NCBI RefSeq assembly: GCF_036669915.1 | Contig: NC_089320.1 | Location: 14,188,287 to 14,252,286 of the forward strand | DNA from: Pocillopora verrucosa | Taxonomy: Eukaryota > Cnidaria > Anthozoa > Scleractinia > Pocilloporidae | DNA length: 64,000 bases | Reading direction: 5' to 3' | In this document: in pieces, positions 1 through 11,149 of the stretch | Position numbering within the stretch: the stretch's first letter is position 1 | Layout: the number at the start of each line of letters is the position of its first letter | Made by a program: the position numbers and the translations under genes | The notes under the pieces: generated by a model | The model's input: only the letters and a program-made list of their open reading frames with translations | The model's database searches: none | What the model was told of the DNA's origin: nothing

Positions 1-1110
1 GACGGTATTTCGTGTCATTACCTGATTATTCAATACCTTTATATGGAAGACTCCCTGTCAATCCAATCAATTAGTACGGATCAAGGCCAAGGTCAAAAAA
101 TAGACAGTACAGTTATGGTCGACATTAGACCGTTATTACAATAACGGGGCTAAGTTGTCAAAAGTGTTGGTTGTGAAAGTGACAAACATTTTGTAAAGGT
201 GTATAAGGTTGTTGTAAAGTTTTATGGGATGCGTACGGTGAGGTTCCAATTAATCTTTGGTTTAAAATTAATTTACCCTCTTTTCGTTTTTTTCTTTATT
301 TATTTCCTTTTTGTTAGGTACGGCAATGTTTGATATATGACTGAAACTGACAAACAAAATCACGGATAAAATTACACCACAACGTATCCAGGGTTTAGAA
401 ACTGATGCGAGTGACTTAACGGAAAATAAACGTACGCTCTCGCTGAAGAATGAACGAGAAAAGTCATAACATATACTGCACTAGGTACCCCACGTGTAGG
501 ATAGAGAATGACATCAAGCACTTTTACCTTCCTTTGAATCACGAGTTAAATTCATCAACCATACCATCACACTGACTTTTTCGTATTGATATGAAGTTAC
601 GTTTTGAAGGGAACACAACAGTGGCGACGGTGGAGAGGGAAAATGGTATTGTCATTTTGAGTCATTTGCGAATGCGGTTCAGCTCTGACATTCTGTAATT
701 TCGAACAGAACGCGAATTACTTCAATAGAAATGTAAAGTTTAAGATGTCATTGCACTATTTATCGTTGATATTATTATATCAGGGCTTCCTGTATTATCA
801 AGATATCTAAAGTACTTTAAGTATTTACTTTGTGGTGCTAAAGGACGAGATCACTTTAAACCGATTCGAGGAGTGATCTTTGAAGTAAACTCGCAGAGTT
901 TTAGTGAAACGATTTGTAGTGTGCATAACGTCTTTTCTTGGGAAGAAAGCTTCCCAGAAACATAAAGTTTGTGAAAAATTAAGTCTAAATATAGGTGTTT
1001 AACTTAAAAAAACAAATGCTCTGTCGAGAGGTGCACTCCAAACAGGCTACCTACCTATTATGTTCTAAGATCATCTAAAGCCTTTTTCAGACGTTCTCTT
1101 CAGACACTTT
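1..1110. other. Gene-poor left edge
   Basis: I see no open frame with splice borders, no RNA gene and no recognisable repeat in this stretch. It is AT-rich non-coding DNA. The tail of a gene lying to the left cannot be excluded. Confidence 0.4.
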
Positions 1111-1170
1111 TATTAGCTCATTCATGTGCTTGCACAATGAATGAGTATTGTGAGGGGCCAAGATGTGAAC

Positions 1171-1236
1171 TCTTTTTGTAGACACTTTTTGTAGACATTT
1201 TTTGTAGACACTTTTTGTAGACCCGTTTTGTAGACG
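1171..1236. repeat. Short tandem repeat, unit about 16 bases
   Basis: The motif TTTTTGTAGACAC is repeated about four to five times with small variations (GACATTTT, GACCCG). It is a simple minisatellite. The open frames crossing it on the minus strand arise from the repeat and are not credible genes. Confidence 0.8.
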
Positions 1237-1808
1237 GAAGTAAATCGGACCGGAAGTGATTTGTGATGTTCCTCACCACCCCTCCCCCGTTCGTCTTGAT
1301 TAAAGTCCAAATAAACTTCGAACTCGCTCCAATCAACAAGTGCAAAGAATAAAATAAATCACAATTAATGTTTGTATGGTCTAATAATAAATAAATTAAC
1401 AATAAGTCGCAATTTTGCAACGTCGTATGAGAAGCCGAAATGTTCGCAACTAGGGGTACCCTAAACAGTTTTTTGGCACACGCATTCGCTATCACGTGGA
1501 CGGACCATCGAGGCAGCCATATTGGATAGTTGCTAAGGTTATAATTTTGCGTTGAATTGCATTGGAAAGTCGTGGTAAGTACGTAAATCATTGCTTTATT
1601 ATTGTGCTTTTCCCTTGGAGTTCTTCAACCTACAACGTACACATCAATAATAGCGGCCAAGATAGTCACACTAAAACATTTGAGCTCCTGTTTCGGCCCA
1701 GACTTGAGGCTCGCCCGTACAATAACTGCTGTACAATTTACTTTACAATTTGCTTTACAATCTGCAATACGAACCACGAAACAATCTCTCATTTAAAACT
1801 TGCTTGAA

Positions 1809-2063
1809 ATGGCTACCAGTCACATTAGATCAATCACAGGAAATATTATCAAGTTTATCAAGACGAAGCTGTCCTTCTTCGCCAATAAGATTCGCTTGCT
1901 CTTTTCCAAACCACAGGCAGCAACATCGACCTCAACAACACACGTGGGCGAGTTAAATGAATCACAAGATGAACAAACCGTTCTAAATGTCAGCAACTTA
2001 TGTTTTCAAGTTATTATGAATGACAAAATTGTAAAATCAATTGAACTTGGTGGTGCTGACTGA
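1809..2063 (+). CDS. Short hypothetical ORF, 84 aa
   Basis: An ATG-started frame of 84 codons that I do not recognise. The first 33 residues are basic and amphipathic (ITGNIIKFIKTKLSFFANKI), followed by a Thr/Ser segment and an acidic part. No signal peptide or splice junction is evident, and it sits in repeat-rich DNA just before a tandem duplication. It could be a small real gene, a last exon or chance. The only support is uninterrupted length and a plausible ATG context (gaaATGg). Confidence 0.2.
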   Translation: MATSHIRSITGNIIKFIKTKLSFFANKIRLLFSKPQAATSTSTTHVGELNESQDEQTVLNVSNLCFQVIMNDKIVKSIELGGAD

Positions 2064-2176
2064 CATTCACACAAACAATAGAACTTATGGTTAAAAGTTC
2101 ATTTGCTACATTCTTTGCACAAAAAGGAGAAGTTAACGAAAGCGTTTGCAATTTATGTGCTGTTTATATTGTTTAA

Positions 2177-2390
2177 TATTCTTAATAAAAAGAATTGCAT
2201 TGAACTTGATAATGCTCAATTACCAGAGAACCTGCACAGGTAGTTTTCCCATTGTTATTGTTATTGTTACTGTTGTTTTTTTTTTTCATATATTCTTAAT
2301 GGAAAAAAATGCATTGAACTTCATAATGCTTAATTACCACAGAACCTGCCCAGGTGGTTTTCCAATTGTTATTGTTACTGTTGTTTTCTT
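2177..2390. repeat. Tandem duplication, unit about 114 bases
   Basis: Two diverged head-to-tail copies, starting near 2177 and 2291. Each runs TATTCTTAAT, then TGCATTGAACTT, ATAATGCT, AATTACCA, AGAACCTGC, CCAGG or ACAGG, then a run of ATTGTTATTGTTACTG. The second copy has substitutions and one fewer ATTGTT unit. Confidence 0.85.
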
Positions 2391-2399
2391 AATTATTAA

Positions 2400-3180
2400 A
2401 GCTATTGTTTAATGTTACGATTTCATTGTTGGAAAGATGGTAACTTTTTCACTACCATATTTATAAAACTAAGCATGATGGCAACTCTTAATCACAGAAA
2501 ACAAATAATAAAATATTTTACTTTCTTTCTTAGTATCCTTCAGAACTTGATTTTATTCTAAATTTTAATAAAAATATCTACTGCCCTCACTCCATTCCTA
2601 ACAGTGTTATTGTTACTTTGCTTTGATTGCGTAATTTTTAATGTAGACTAATTGACTACTTGCTTGTAAATAGTCAGCATGAGAAGCACTGTTTAAAAAA
2701 ATGCATCATACTCCTGTATCTGAGATTATAACACTGCTCAGTTTCAATTACCATAATTTTGCTGTTCATGTTTTTATCTCATTTTGAAATAAACTTATCT
2801 TGTGTTAACTTCAATTATTTATGTGAATGCGGCAATTATATGAAGACACTGTCCATTTTTTATGACGCATGGGGATCCTCCTGGGGTTTAGGGGAGATGC
2901 ATGTAAAAAAATGGGGCTTCACAGGAGGGGACATAGGCCAAGAAATTAGCCTCTGAATGGGAGATCACCCCAAATAATTCCCATGACCAGCAATAACAGA
3001 TACAATAAAAATTATCCATTACATGAATGAGCTGGCTCTCAGAGCCCTTTGATTAATAGCTTTGAGGTTTGTTTGATTGACCAGCTTGCTATCGCAGAGT
3101 GCTAGGAAACCGGCTAGAAAAGCAAACTGAACTTCTTGGATTAGGAAAGTGGCCTGTTCAAGGCAATTGGTGAAAAGATG
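2400..3180. other. Non-coding stretch
   Basis: AT-rich sequence in which I found no credible gene, RNA or structured repeat. Short open frames here lack splice context and similarity to anything I know. Confidence 0.4.
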
Positions 3181-3189
3181 GGACGAATG

Positions 3190-3570
3190 TCAACGTCTTC
3201 GCTTCGAGCTTCAACCGCGTCTCGTTCTTCGCGCGCCTAGTTTGCTAACAGAACGCCCAATTTTGGGTATACAATCCCACGGTTAAAAGGAGTTTATAAT
3301 AAAGCTCGGATATAACACGTACTGTCATTGGTTGAAAGAGCGTGCTCTATGAGAGTATAGAGCATAGAACTGAGCTAAAGCTGTCACGCCATCTGCCAAA
3401 TCGTACTATGTTCGACCTTTTCCGAGACTTCTTTCTAGCTTTTCTTTCGTTAATAAAAGTGAAATTTTGGAACAAGCAAGCAAAGGTTTGCAAAAATGCC
3501 AGGCGCAGTAATTTACGTTACTGTAACGTGAGCAGAGACAAAAATCCTCAAAGATAAAACAAGATAGACA
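3190..3570. repeat. Probable non-autonomous repeat with GTGCTCTATGAG hairpin (copy 1)
   Basis: Contains the hairpin GTGCTCTAT-GAGAGT-ATAGAGCAT at about 3341-3366 (eight-base stem TGCTCTAT/ATAGAGCA, six-base loop). It is preceded by a CCGCGTCTCGTTCTTCGCGCG segment. A second hairpin copy lies at 4299. The same motif is familiar from repeats scattered in coral genomes (recollection, not checked). The short ORF at 3342-3557 lies within this repeat and is not a gene. Confidence 0.55.
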
Positions 3571-4244
3571 GTCCGAGTTTTTTTAACGGTTTTCACGCTC
3601 AGTTAGATTGCGAGTTTACGTACGGTAATAAAAATCAAATACAGCTAACACTTGTATAGTATACAAAGTTTCGATTTCAAATAGAAAAAAACAGGAATTA
3701 TGAAAAATATAACCTGGCATAACTGTTAAAATTCATACTAATCATGACGGTGTCAGAGCGACTTAAGGTCTATCGCGGCTAGCTAATCATGGCGATCTTC
3801 GGTCATCGCAGTGGAGCAAGCCTCAGGAACTAAATCGACTACCCTTCGAGTGAAAAAATAAGATCTTGTCCTGATTACCTTTCCGATGTGTTGAGTGGAA
3901 GGCCAGATCAGTCACTGCAACCGAGTTTTACGGCGCTGTCATTCCAAGCGATCTTTTTGTCTTAGTGAATTCGGCTGTTGTTCATTCATAATACACTCGC
4001 CTTGAACAGTTTGTTTTCTACTTGCAATGTGAAACAACTTGCGTATTTTTGTGAGCCACGATTGGGCCGAATTTCACTGAACATTTCGCTTTCAGATCCT
4101 GTATTAGAAACTAAAAAACTTCAGGCAAAAGTGTTAAATTCGACATGCCGAGCTATTTTAGTTTGTAAACTATTGCAGAATATAAACTTTGATGGTTTTC
4201 GAACTTTGATGGTTTGACATTTTTGACAGCTTTAGTCTTGTACA

Positions 4245-4540
4245 GCCAATCAGATTATTTGAACCATTCTAACAGGAATTCTGATTGGCTTATTGTAGCG
4301 TGCTTTATGAGAGTATAGAGCATGCTGACGACACTGTTGTTCGCTTTGGAAATAAGATTTGTTTTGAAAATTGAAAGTAATTCTTGAGGAATTTAACGGA
4401 TTCTTTATTATAAAACAAATAGAGAAGCCTTGACTATGCTCTGTTCTGTTGTAAAACACTTAGGAAGCGGCTAGAGCACTCAAGAGGTAGGGAGAAACAC
4501 TCGACTACGTCTCGTGTTTCCCCCAGTTTTTTTTCCACAT
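4245..4540. repeat. Probable non-autonomous repeat with GTGCTCTATGAG hairpin (copy 2)
   Basis: The hairpin at about 4299-4326 (GTGCTTTATGAGAGTATAGAGCATG) is nearly identical to that at 3341. Upstream lie two CCAATCAGA/TCTGATTGG inverted motifs about 25 bases apart. Downstream is CGACTACGTCTCGTGTTTCCCC, which resembles CCGCGTCTCGTTCTTCGC beside copy 1. Open frames across this block are repeat-derived. Confidence 0.55.
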
Positions 4541-5206
4541 TTTCCTAGGAAGGGATTTACATACACTTTGTTACCGAAAATAATCTATTGTCAATTAGCT
4601 AGTTAGATATTTTCAATAATTTATCCTCTTTGATGTCAAGATAATTTGAATAACGATCGTCATGCCACCACTTCGACAAAAGGTTGTAACAAGCTCGTTC
4701 GCCGAGGTCACTTTGAAAACATTTTGGTAGCTAGCACACCGAGAGGGTTCACTATTCTTCAAAAACTACGCCAAAGAAAACAGCTGTCACAGAATTCATA
4801 AATGTTTTCCTTTCAGGCGATCTGCTGACGTCCTACGGTGTGCCTCAAAACAGACGCTTGATCTCTCGAATAACAGAATTGAAACATTATCGCTGAAGAG
4901 AAGTCCGTGCGAAATGTAGGTACGGCTTCTCTTCGTATACCAGGATTCAGTCTCATCAGATTAGCTTACGTTCGCTGTTATTTCAAACGCTCTTTTTGTG
5001 AAGTAAAGAGGTGACTGCTGGCCATTCAACAAATACCTTTTTCAACGAGAACCTCGAGAAATCTGCGGACGGCAAACGAAACACTGAAAGCAGCAACTTG
5101 AAAAGGTAGATGATAAAATCCTACATAGGTAGGAGTCGCTGAGTTATTCATAATTTCAATTCATAGATCATTTAGCTGATCTACATTCCTGTTTTACAGG
5201 GAGTAA

Positions 5207-5354
5207 ATGGCCTCTGTTCCTATAAGCCAAGCGTACGTGCAACGTCTCACGAGGGAAACAGAACGTAAATTGACCAATCGTGATATGCAAATACAGATTG
5301 AGAAACATGTCAAAAAACCTCCAAAGTGCTTCTTTCGGAGTGTTTGCTTTCTAG
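5207..5354 (+). CDS. Candidate first coding exon, unrecognised
   Basis: An ATG at 5207 lies seven bases after a good acceptor (tgttttacag/G, exon start 5200). The frame stays open for 49 codons and meets a good donor (CTAG/gtaaga) at 5355. The encoded segment begins MASVPISQAYVQRLTRETER and is polar, ending KKPPKCFFRSVCFLG. I found no continuing exon with confidence downstream. It is either the 5' end of an unrecognised or decayed gene, or a chance exon-like frame. Confidence 0.25.
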
Positions 5355-5409
5355 GTAAGATTTCAGCAACTTGCCAAGACCAAATGGTGGCGATTTATAT
5401 TGACTGAAA

Positions 5410-7140
5410 TGTCACCAAGACGTAACATTGGAGGCTAGAATTTAAGAAACATAATTTTGTTGTTGATATTTTGCGTCAACGCTTCTACAACGTACTTGAA
5501 CTAAAGAGCCTCGCGAGCAAAAACAATGACTGCCACAAACCTAATCCCGAGTAGCACCAATATTTGATGGTGACTTTAGCTCACTATGTTACGCTTATTT
5601 CATAAAAAAAGCACAACGTGTAGATTTCACTTTTTCGATGGTTAGAATGGCTTTTACGAGTGATTTTATTGTCTGGAGGCTACGCTTCGTTGAGTATCAC
5701 TACTGCTTAATTAAGACATAGACAGAAGTTACAAGACATCCCTCTAAATTATGCCTAAATGGCATTCAATAAGTAGGGTCCTCTTTCAAACATTGAGTGC
5801 CTACTATCTATTCGTTAATGTTGATGTTAATTACCCTTTTTGGCCTCTGTATCATATGCACATAAAATAATCGATTGTAATCATGCTCGTCAACACGAAC
5901 GGCGTCTAACGCTCCAGCATTGACTCATCCTTTGTAGAAATGTAATAAAATCAGTTGCGATCATAAATGAACCAAATATCATGTTTTGACTTGTGGACGA
6001 TAACAGGTGACGAAATGATCTACACGGAAAAATTGCGGTTGAAAAAAATTGTTTTCATTTGAATAATCCTAAATATATATTTATTGGCAATTTGATGAAC
6101 AATTGAAACAGAAGAGCTGTCAAAATAAAATAAAAATTAAAAAAAAACCGAGCGTAAAACAGGCTGAAGGCTGCAGGTTCAATCATACGCCAGAAACCGT
6201 AAAGAAAACATCAGAAAATATTGTACTTAAGCTCATTATTAAATGTAGTCACAGCAGAACGTTTTCAACACCACGTGAGCTATTGTCAACATTCCGGCTT
6301 TACGAGAGTACATAGACGGGAACATACATCGGCTTTTTTTTTGTTTGTTTGCTTTTTTAACACTCCCTTTGACCAAAATCCAACATGCCAAATAAGTTTT
6401 CAGGATGAATTTCTCAGGGCATAATTTGTTAACGGGAAGGATGTGACAAGGACATATTTCGAGGGTATTTGGGGTAATTCTTGTATAGCAAACTGTTCAC
6501 AACTGGTTTTTTTAGCGCACAATGTTTCCTTTGCAATTATACTCTAGTTCGGCACGAAAAGTTCGCCGCTGTAAATGCCAGTTTACTAAATGAATTCAAT
6601 TGTCCCTAAATCAAAAAGCTCATTCCTTCTATTTAACTGGTATATTTCTAATTTTCAACTCGGATAATACGTTGATGAGAAAAGGCAGGTAGTACCAAAA
6701 GTTCAAATTAAAAGGGGCTAGGGTCCTAAATTCTAAAATTTTTCCATCAATAATCACCGGTAAGATCCTCACAAGACTGGCTGGCGACTTTCATAGCGAT
6801 AAAGGAACCTTTCGCCGTAGTCACATGTTTTAAAGGAAAGTTTCGGAGCCTTCAGCAATTGGTTTGCATACATGATATGGCCTCTTCCATTTGTTTATAA
6901 GATTAAGGTAATATTCATCGAGCACTTTGACGATGAGGAATCCAAGGGACATTGACTTGCATGTTATGCTGTTTTCCTAAAGTCTCCATCAAACTGTGTA
7001 TTCCTGTGAAGCCTCCCACAAACAAGATTTTTTCCATGAATTCTACCAGCTTCCATTAGCTTCTCCTGTGGCCGGGTGACGTTTATTGTTGTACCTCCAA
7101 TTTATCGAATCGTAGTCTAAGTTGTTCGACTTGCTCTTGC
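5410..7140. other. Non-coding stretch
   Basis: No gene is recognisable. AT-rich, with scattered short frames on + (for example 6103-6315) that have no splice support and no protein-like composition. Confidence 0.4.
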
Positions 7141-7147
7141 GACTTGA

Positions 7148-7345
7148 TTCCCTCTTACTCCCGAGATCTCATTACTAATTCTCCTTACTCTGATATACAA
7201 TTCTCATGATGTTAGTTTGAGGAATTTAGTATTGGATCACCTAATAATCCCTTAATTGATATTTTTCCTGATTCTCATCAGTCGTCTGCCTGATACTGTA
7301 TTGATATTGTAAGAAGAAGTTATACCTAGGTCACTCTAGGAGTAT
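7148..7345. repeat. CCCTTTAAC-terminus element, family A, degenerate
   Basis: Contains ACTCCCGAGATCTCATTACTAATTC, ATGATGTTAGTTTGAGGAA, GGATCACCTAATAATCCC and TGTATTGATATTGTAAGAAGAAG in that order. This matches the other family-A copies in STK40 intron 1 (35.4-37.5 kb). The left end is eroded (CCTCTTACTCCC for CCCTTTAACTCCC). Confidence 0.6.
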
Positions 7346-7917
7346 CTCCTTCGTTTGTAACAGCAGGATAACGCTCTCTGATCTTGAATTAAATTTTAGA
7401 CGACGGCTTAATGTAGTGGACACAAGGTTTGAAAGTTGTGGAATAATTCTTGGGTGTATCCTCGGATATTCCTCGGTTTTAGCTAGGGAACATACGGTCA
7501 TGTTATTCATTTAAACCAACTGCGAGTAAAAATATGACTGATTATCATTACTTTACCCAAACCGAAACAAATTTTTATCAAAAAGAGCTATTTTTTTATT
7601 AAGACAAACGGAACAAAAAGGCAGTGTTTCAGGAGAGGTCAGAATTTTTCCAGCAGATTTTGCAGTTAAGCATTGTCGTGAAAACGGTGTTAGTACACGG
7701 CAATTTTCCTTTCCGTTATAAGTCCTGGAATGCCAGTTCCTTTCTCAGCCCTGCCTCACGCGTATTTTCGGCGATGAACAGGTCACCAATTTATGCCCAG
7801 TCTCGCTACGGTTGAAACATCGTACTAGAGAGAGGAACGAAAGGCGAGAAACTATAAGATGAGGAATGAATTCAGATATATACCTTTCCACTGACTCAAA
7901 CTCAAAACTAACCATCA

Positions 7918-8303
7918 TTAACACTGATGATACCACAAGCTATGGAGCTGATGTATCTCCAAATACACTGGAGTTTCTCGTCAACAAAGATCTGGCTTCT
8001 AAAAAACCATCTCAATGTTAACAACAGCAAGACACAGACATTCTCCGTTGGCCTATGCAAATATGACTTAGAACTTTCCATGGACCGCACTAAGAGAGAC
8101 ATTGCTAATAATGTTAAGATTCTAGGAGTAACCCTGAATAGTAAATTAAAATTTTAAAGTCCACATTTCAGAGCCACGTACTTTTGCTATGGCCGCAGCT
8201 TTGAGACGCCTATCAATACGGTGATCATGTTATAAAGGTATTTATTGTCCACACCTATAATACTGCGGTCCTTTCATGCTAGGCCTAGGCAAAGTTCAAA
8301 GAT
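7918..8303 (+). pseudogene. LINE reverse-transcriptase fragment (copy 1)
   Basis: Decayed C-terminal part of a non-LTR retrotransposon reverse transcriptase. Readable pieces in shifted frames are TDDTTSYGADVSPN (around the catalytic ADD box, here with the Tyr-Ala before DD replaced), LVNKDL, NVNNSKTQTFSVG and NNVKILGVTLNSKLKF. The last is the typical LINE block after the active site. The sister copy at 14108-14515 aligns across the same order of blocks, including the LINE-type tail. Several stops and frameshifts make it non-functional. I cannot name the clade from this much sequence. Confidence 0.8.
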
Positions 8304-8773
8304 TTGCTGGATGTAATAGAAAGCGAAAACTTGTGAAAAGATTCCGTCAGAAGAAAGAGAATTCGAGCAAAAGCTAGCACCTCGCAGGGAAAACCTGAAA
8401 CGTCAGACTCCGAGGACTGGGACGAACAGCCACCCAGTTCATCCGCGAAGAATTGGGAAAAGCGAACCGACTCATTACAGACATATCGATTTGAAAAATC
8501 TGTCCTCATCGCTCTCGGTCGCACCTAAATGTGACGAAGGTGAAAACATAATCTGGGCAATTTTCTGAAACTTAAATATGTGTTTCCGAGCTGGAGGTTA
8601 AGAGAATTTCAGTCGATATTGAACCTTACTCATTAATCTTGAGGTTTTAATGCTTTTACTTGTTCATTATACAAATGTGCATTTATATTTCCATTATTGA
8701 ACTAACCACCCAGCACATTAATTTTGTGTTTAAATCACAAATTGGAGGAGATCCATTGAATTACAAAAAAAAA

Positions 8774-9663
8774 CATTACAAGTGGATGGTGTCTAACGGA
8801 GACAGGAAAGCCTTCAAAACTTTTTGAAAATCTGTACATGTTGGATTGAAAGTTATTACATTGGATTGTACTGGCCATGCCCAAAAGAGAATGTGGATGC
8901 ACCTTTTGAAATTAAAAGCAAGGACAAAGGAAAACTTGAATATGGAAAACCAATTGGGGGGCGCGGGAGGCTCACTGATACAAAAATAAAAAATTTAAAA
9001 AAAACATAAAAAACATTATGGCTTGGCAATACGTCAGAATACTCTGAAGAAGTTGACTGCCACAGACAGGGAAGTTGATGTTACCACTTACACCATGATA
9101 AAAAAAAAAAAAAAACACTTTAGCCGTTCTTAACCATAGTGTGAAACATTAAGATCCTGCTAAACAACACAGGTTCTGTCCTGCTGAAAACGATTCTTGG
9201 TGTAATGGTAACAGCAGATGGTGACTGTTTGCCAGAGGTATTCCTTGAACTTTTGAGGCCCACATTCATGACAATCAGCGATGCAAAGCTTTTGGAGAGG
9301 TGCATTCGTGGGACCACTCAAAAACCAAATGAGTGTCTCAACTAAATGGTTTGGGTGCGTTGCCCCAAGCATAAGCATCATGGAGCTGAAATGGTTCGTT
9401 TTGCTGCTGCCTCAGCTATGTGCCACTTCCACAAAGGAGCAGAATGTAGAATGGACATAATGGAAAAACGTTCTATTGCTAGTGGAATGCACACAAGCCA
9501 TTTCCTTTCGGAAAAAGGACAATAAGCACTTACGAAAAGTCGAAACGGGAGCCACTGCTAAGGAAAAGAAACGCCGTCAGGCAATGCAAATTGTGCGCAC
9601 AAGAAAAGAGGAGGCCCTTCGTGAACTAGAAGGAGTGACCTATGAGGCTAGCTCATTCTGATT
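8774..9663 (+). pseudogene. Mutator-like (MULE) transposase remnant 1, C-terminal half
   Basis: Broken frames spell, in order, HYKWMVSNGDRKAF, LDCTGHAQKRM, GGRGRLTDTKIK, HYGLAIRQNTLKKL, GDCLPEVFLELLRPTF, ERCIRGTTQKPNECLN, WVRCPKHKHHGAE, AAASAMCHFHKGAE, TAKEKKRRQAMQ and EGVTYEASSF. This is the order of the catalytic and C-terminal region of the Mutator-like transposase domain proteins abundant in cnidarian genomes (assignment from memory of that family). The N-terminal half is missing. Frameshifts, in-frame stops and an A-run near 9100 show it is dead. Remnants 2 (11.15-12.97 kb) and 3 (17.2 kb) share the ending. Confidence 0.8.
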
Positions 9664-10203
9664 TGTTTCCCCGGGTCTGTAGAACAAAAGCTGGATGATC
9701 TTCCACTTACTTAAATCATTGGTTATGACCAATTGTAATTGGTACGCCCGCTATTTTTTTTTTTCGCGTGATGAACTGAGATGATAGATACTCTTCATAT
9801 CAAACTTAGGTTTAACATCTGCCTCTATAGATTTTCGTGACATGTCACGCAGTCTGGGGTCAGTCAAAAACACGCTAACTTTCGAACATTTTCCTCTTTT
9901 TCGAGTATTTCATTTGAATTGCTATCTTTTTTCCCTTCAGTTTATAAAACTAACGTACATAAGCTTTCTGTACCACTGCATTTGAAGGCAATCATTAAAA
10001 TATTTCGTTCAGGTTTTTGAGACTTGCGGTTTGCGATTCAGACATGTCGAAGAGGAGTTCACGCCACATGCAAGCAATATGGGGCTATAACTCTAAAGCG
10101 CATGCCCAAAACTGGTCATTACCGCGAAACACGAAGAAAACAATAAATTTGGCGCAATTTGATGCGTAATACATGAGATTTGGATATCGTTTGGGTTCGG
10201 GAA

Positions 10204-11140
10204 ATGGGACTCGAAGTTTACGCGCAGGCGATTTTGTCTTCGCTGGCTATTCTCGCGGTGGCGATAGATGCAGAAAACGATTTTGGCGAAGAGACAAGTG
10301 GTCCAAAAGGGGAAAAATTGCCTTGGTTTACTTACGAAATAAACAAGTAAGTAAAAATTGCGTTAATCGAAGTGTATTCAAACCTGTATCTTTTTTCTTT
10401 TTAATTTTTAAAATTTTTTTCATCGAACTGATTTTTTTTAATCAGCTATCTCACATATTCCCTGTCGAAGAAGCCTCGTCAACAGCCGAACGACGAAAGT
10501 GCTGATTCTGTGATTGCAGGAATCGTGGAAAAAATATTGAGGGAATCTGAGATTCGCGGAGTTGTCATAAATTCCAGAATTCTCAACGTCTTCAGGAAAA
10601 AGATTTCTCTCCTCCATTCAGCGTTCAAGAAAGCGTCAAAAAGTGGGGAAGAGTATAAAGAAGCTTATTGATTCATGGAAGGCAAAAATCTACTCCTTCA
10701 AAATTTTCTATCATGAGCTTGAAAACAACTCATTGGTTGAGGAAAACCAACAGCTTCATGGGCAGAAAAGGAAAGCTGAACTGGATTTAGCCGCAGAGCA
10801 GGCAAAGAGATTAAAAATAGGTATAGACATATGGCTGGGTATGAGAAATTTGTAAAAGAATTTGGAATTAATTTTGAATGGAAAATCAATAAGGACACCA
10901 AGAAGTTGGAGTACAGAGACCTTACTGGACCTGAAAAACTCTTGCTTTTTCAACATATTAATTTTCACTTACTATTACCAGAGTTTCATGATGTAGACAA
11001 GCTGCAAACCCTTTGGGGTAATTTCATAGATATTAAAGGTGATCTCAAACTTAATTAGACTACAGATGAAGCTATCTCTAGCCTCGAAGACAAAATCAAA
11101 AATGGTTTCAAAAATTTTTAGACCTTTACCAAGCAAAAGA
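10204..11140 (+). pseudogene. Interrupted host-like gene with a signal-peptide first exon
   Basis: Exon 1 (10204-10346) starts at ATG and encodes MGLEVYAQAILSSLAILAVA and then an acidic segment. It has a short n-region, a hydrophobic core and small residues, so it looks like a signal peptide. It ends at a strong donor (AA/gtaagt), phase 2. Exon 2 opens after ttttttttaatcag at 10446 in the matching phase and reads SKKPRQQPNDESADS, GIVEKILRESEIRGVVINSR and FKKASKSGEEYKEAY before a stop. The frame one base away continues as a helical, charged stretch (DSWKAKIYSFK, FYHELENNSLVEEN, KRKAELDLAAEQAKRLK), then GYEKFVKEFGINF, LLLPEFHDVDKLQTLWGNF and ISSLEDKIKNGFKNFLDLY. Coding-like sequence changes frame at least twice and stops near where MULE remnant 2 begins. 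This suggests a gene truncated by that insertion. Function not recognised. Whether the secreted start belongs to the downstream part is uncertain. Confidence 0.4.
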
Positions 11141-11149
11141 TATAATTGC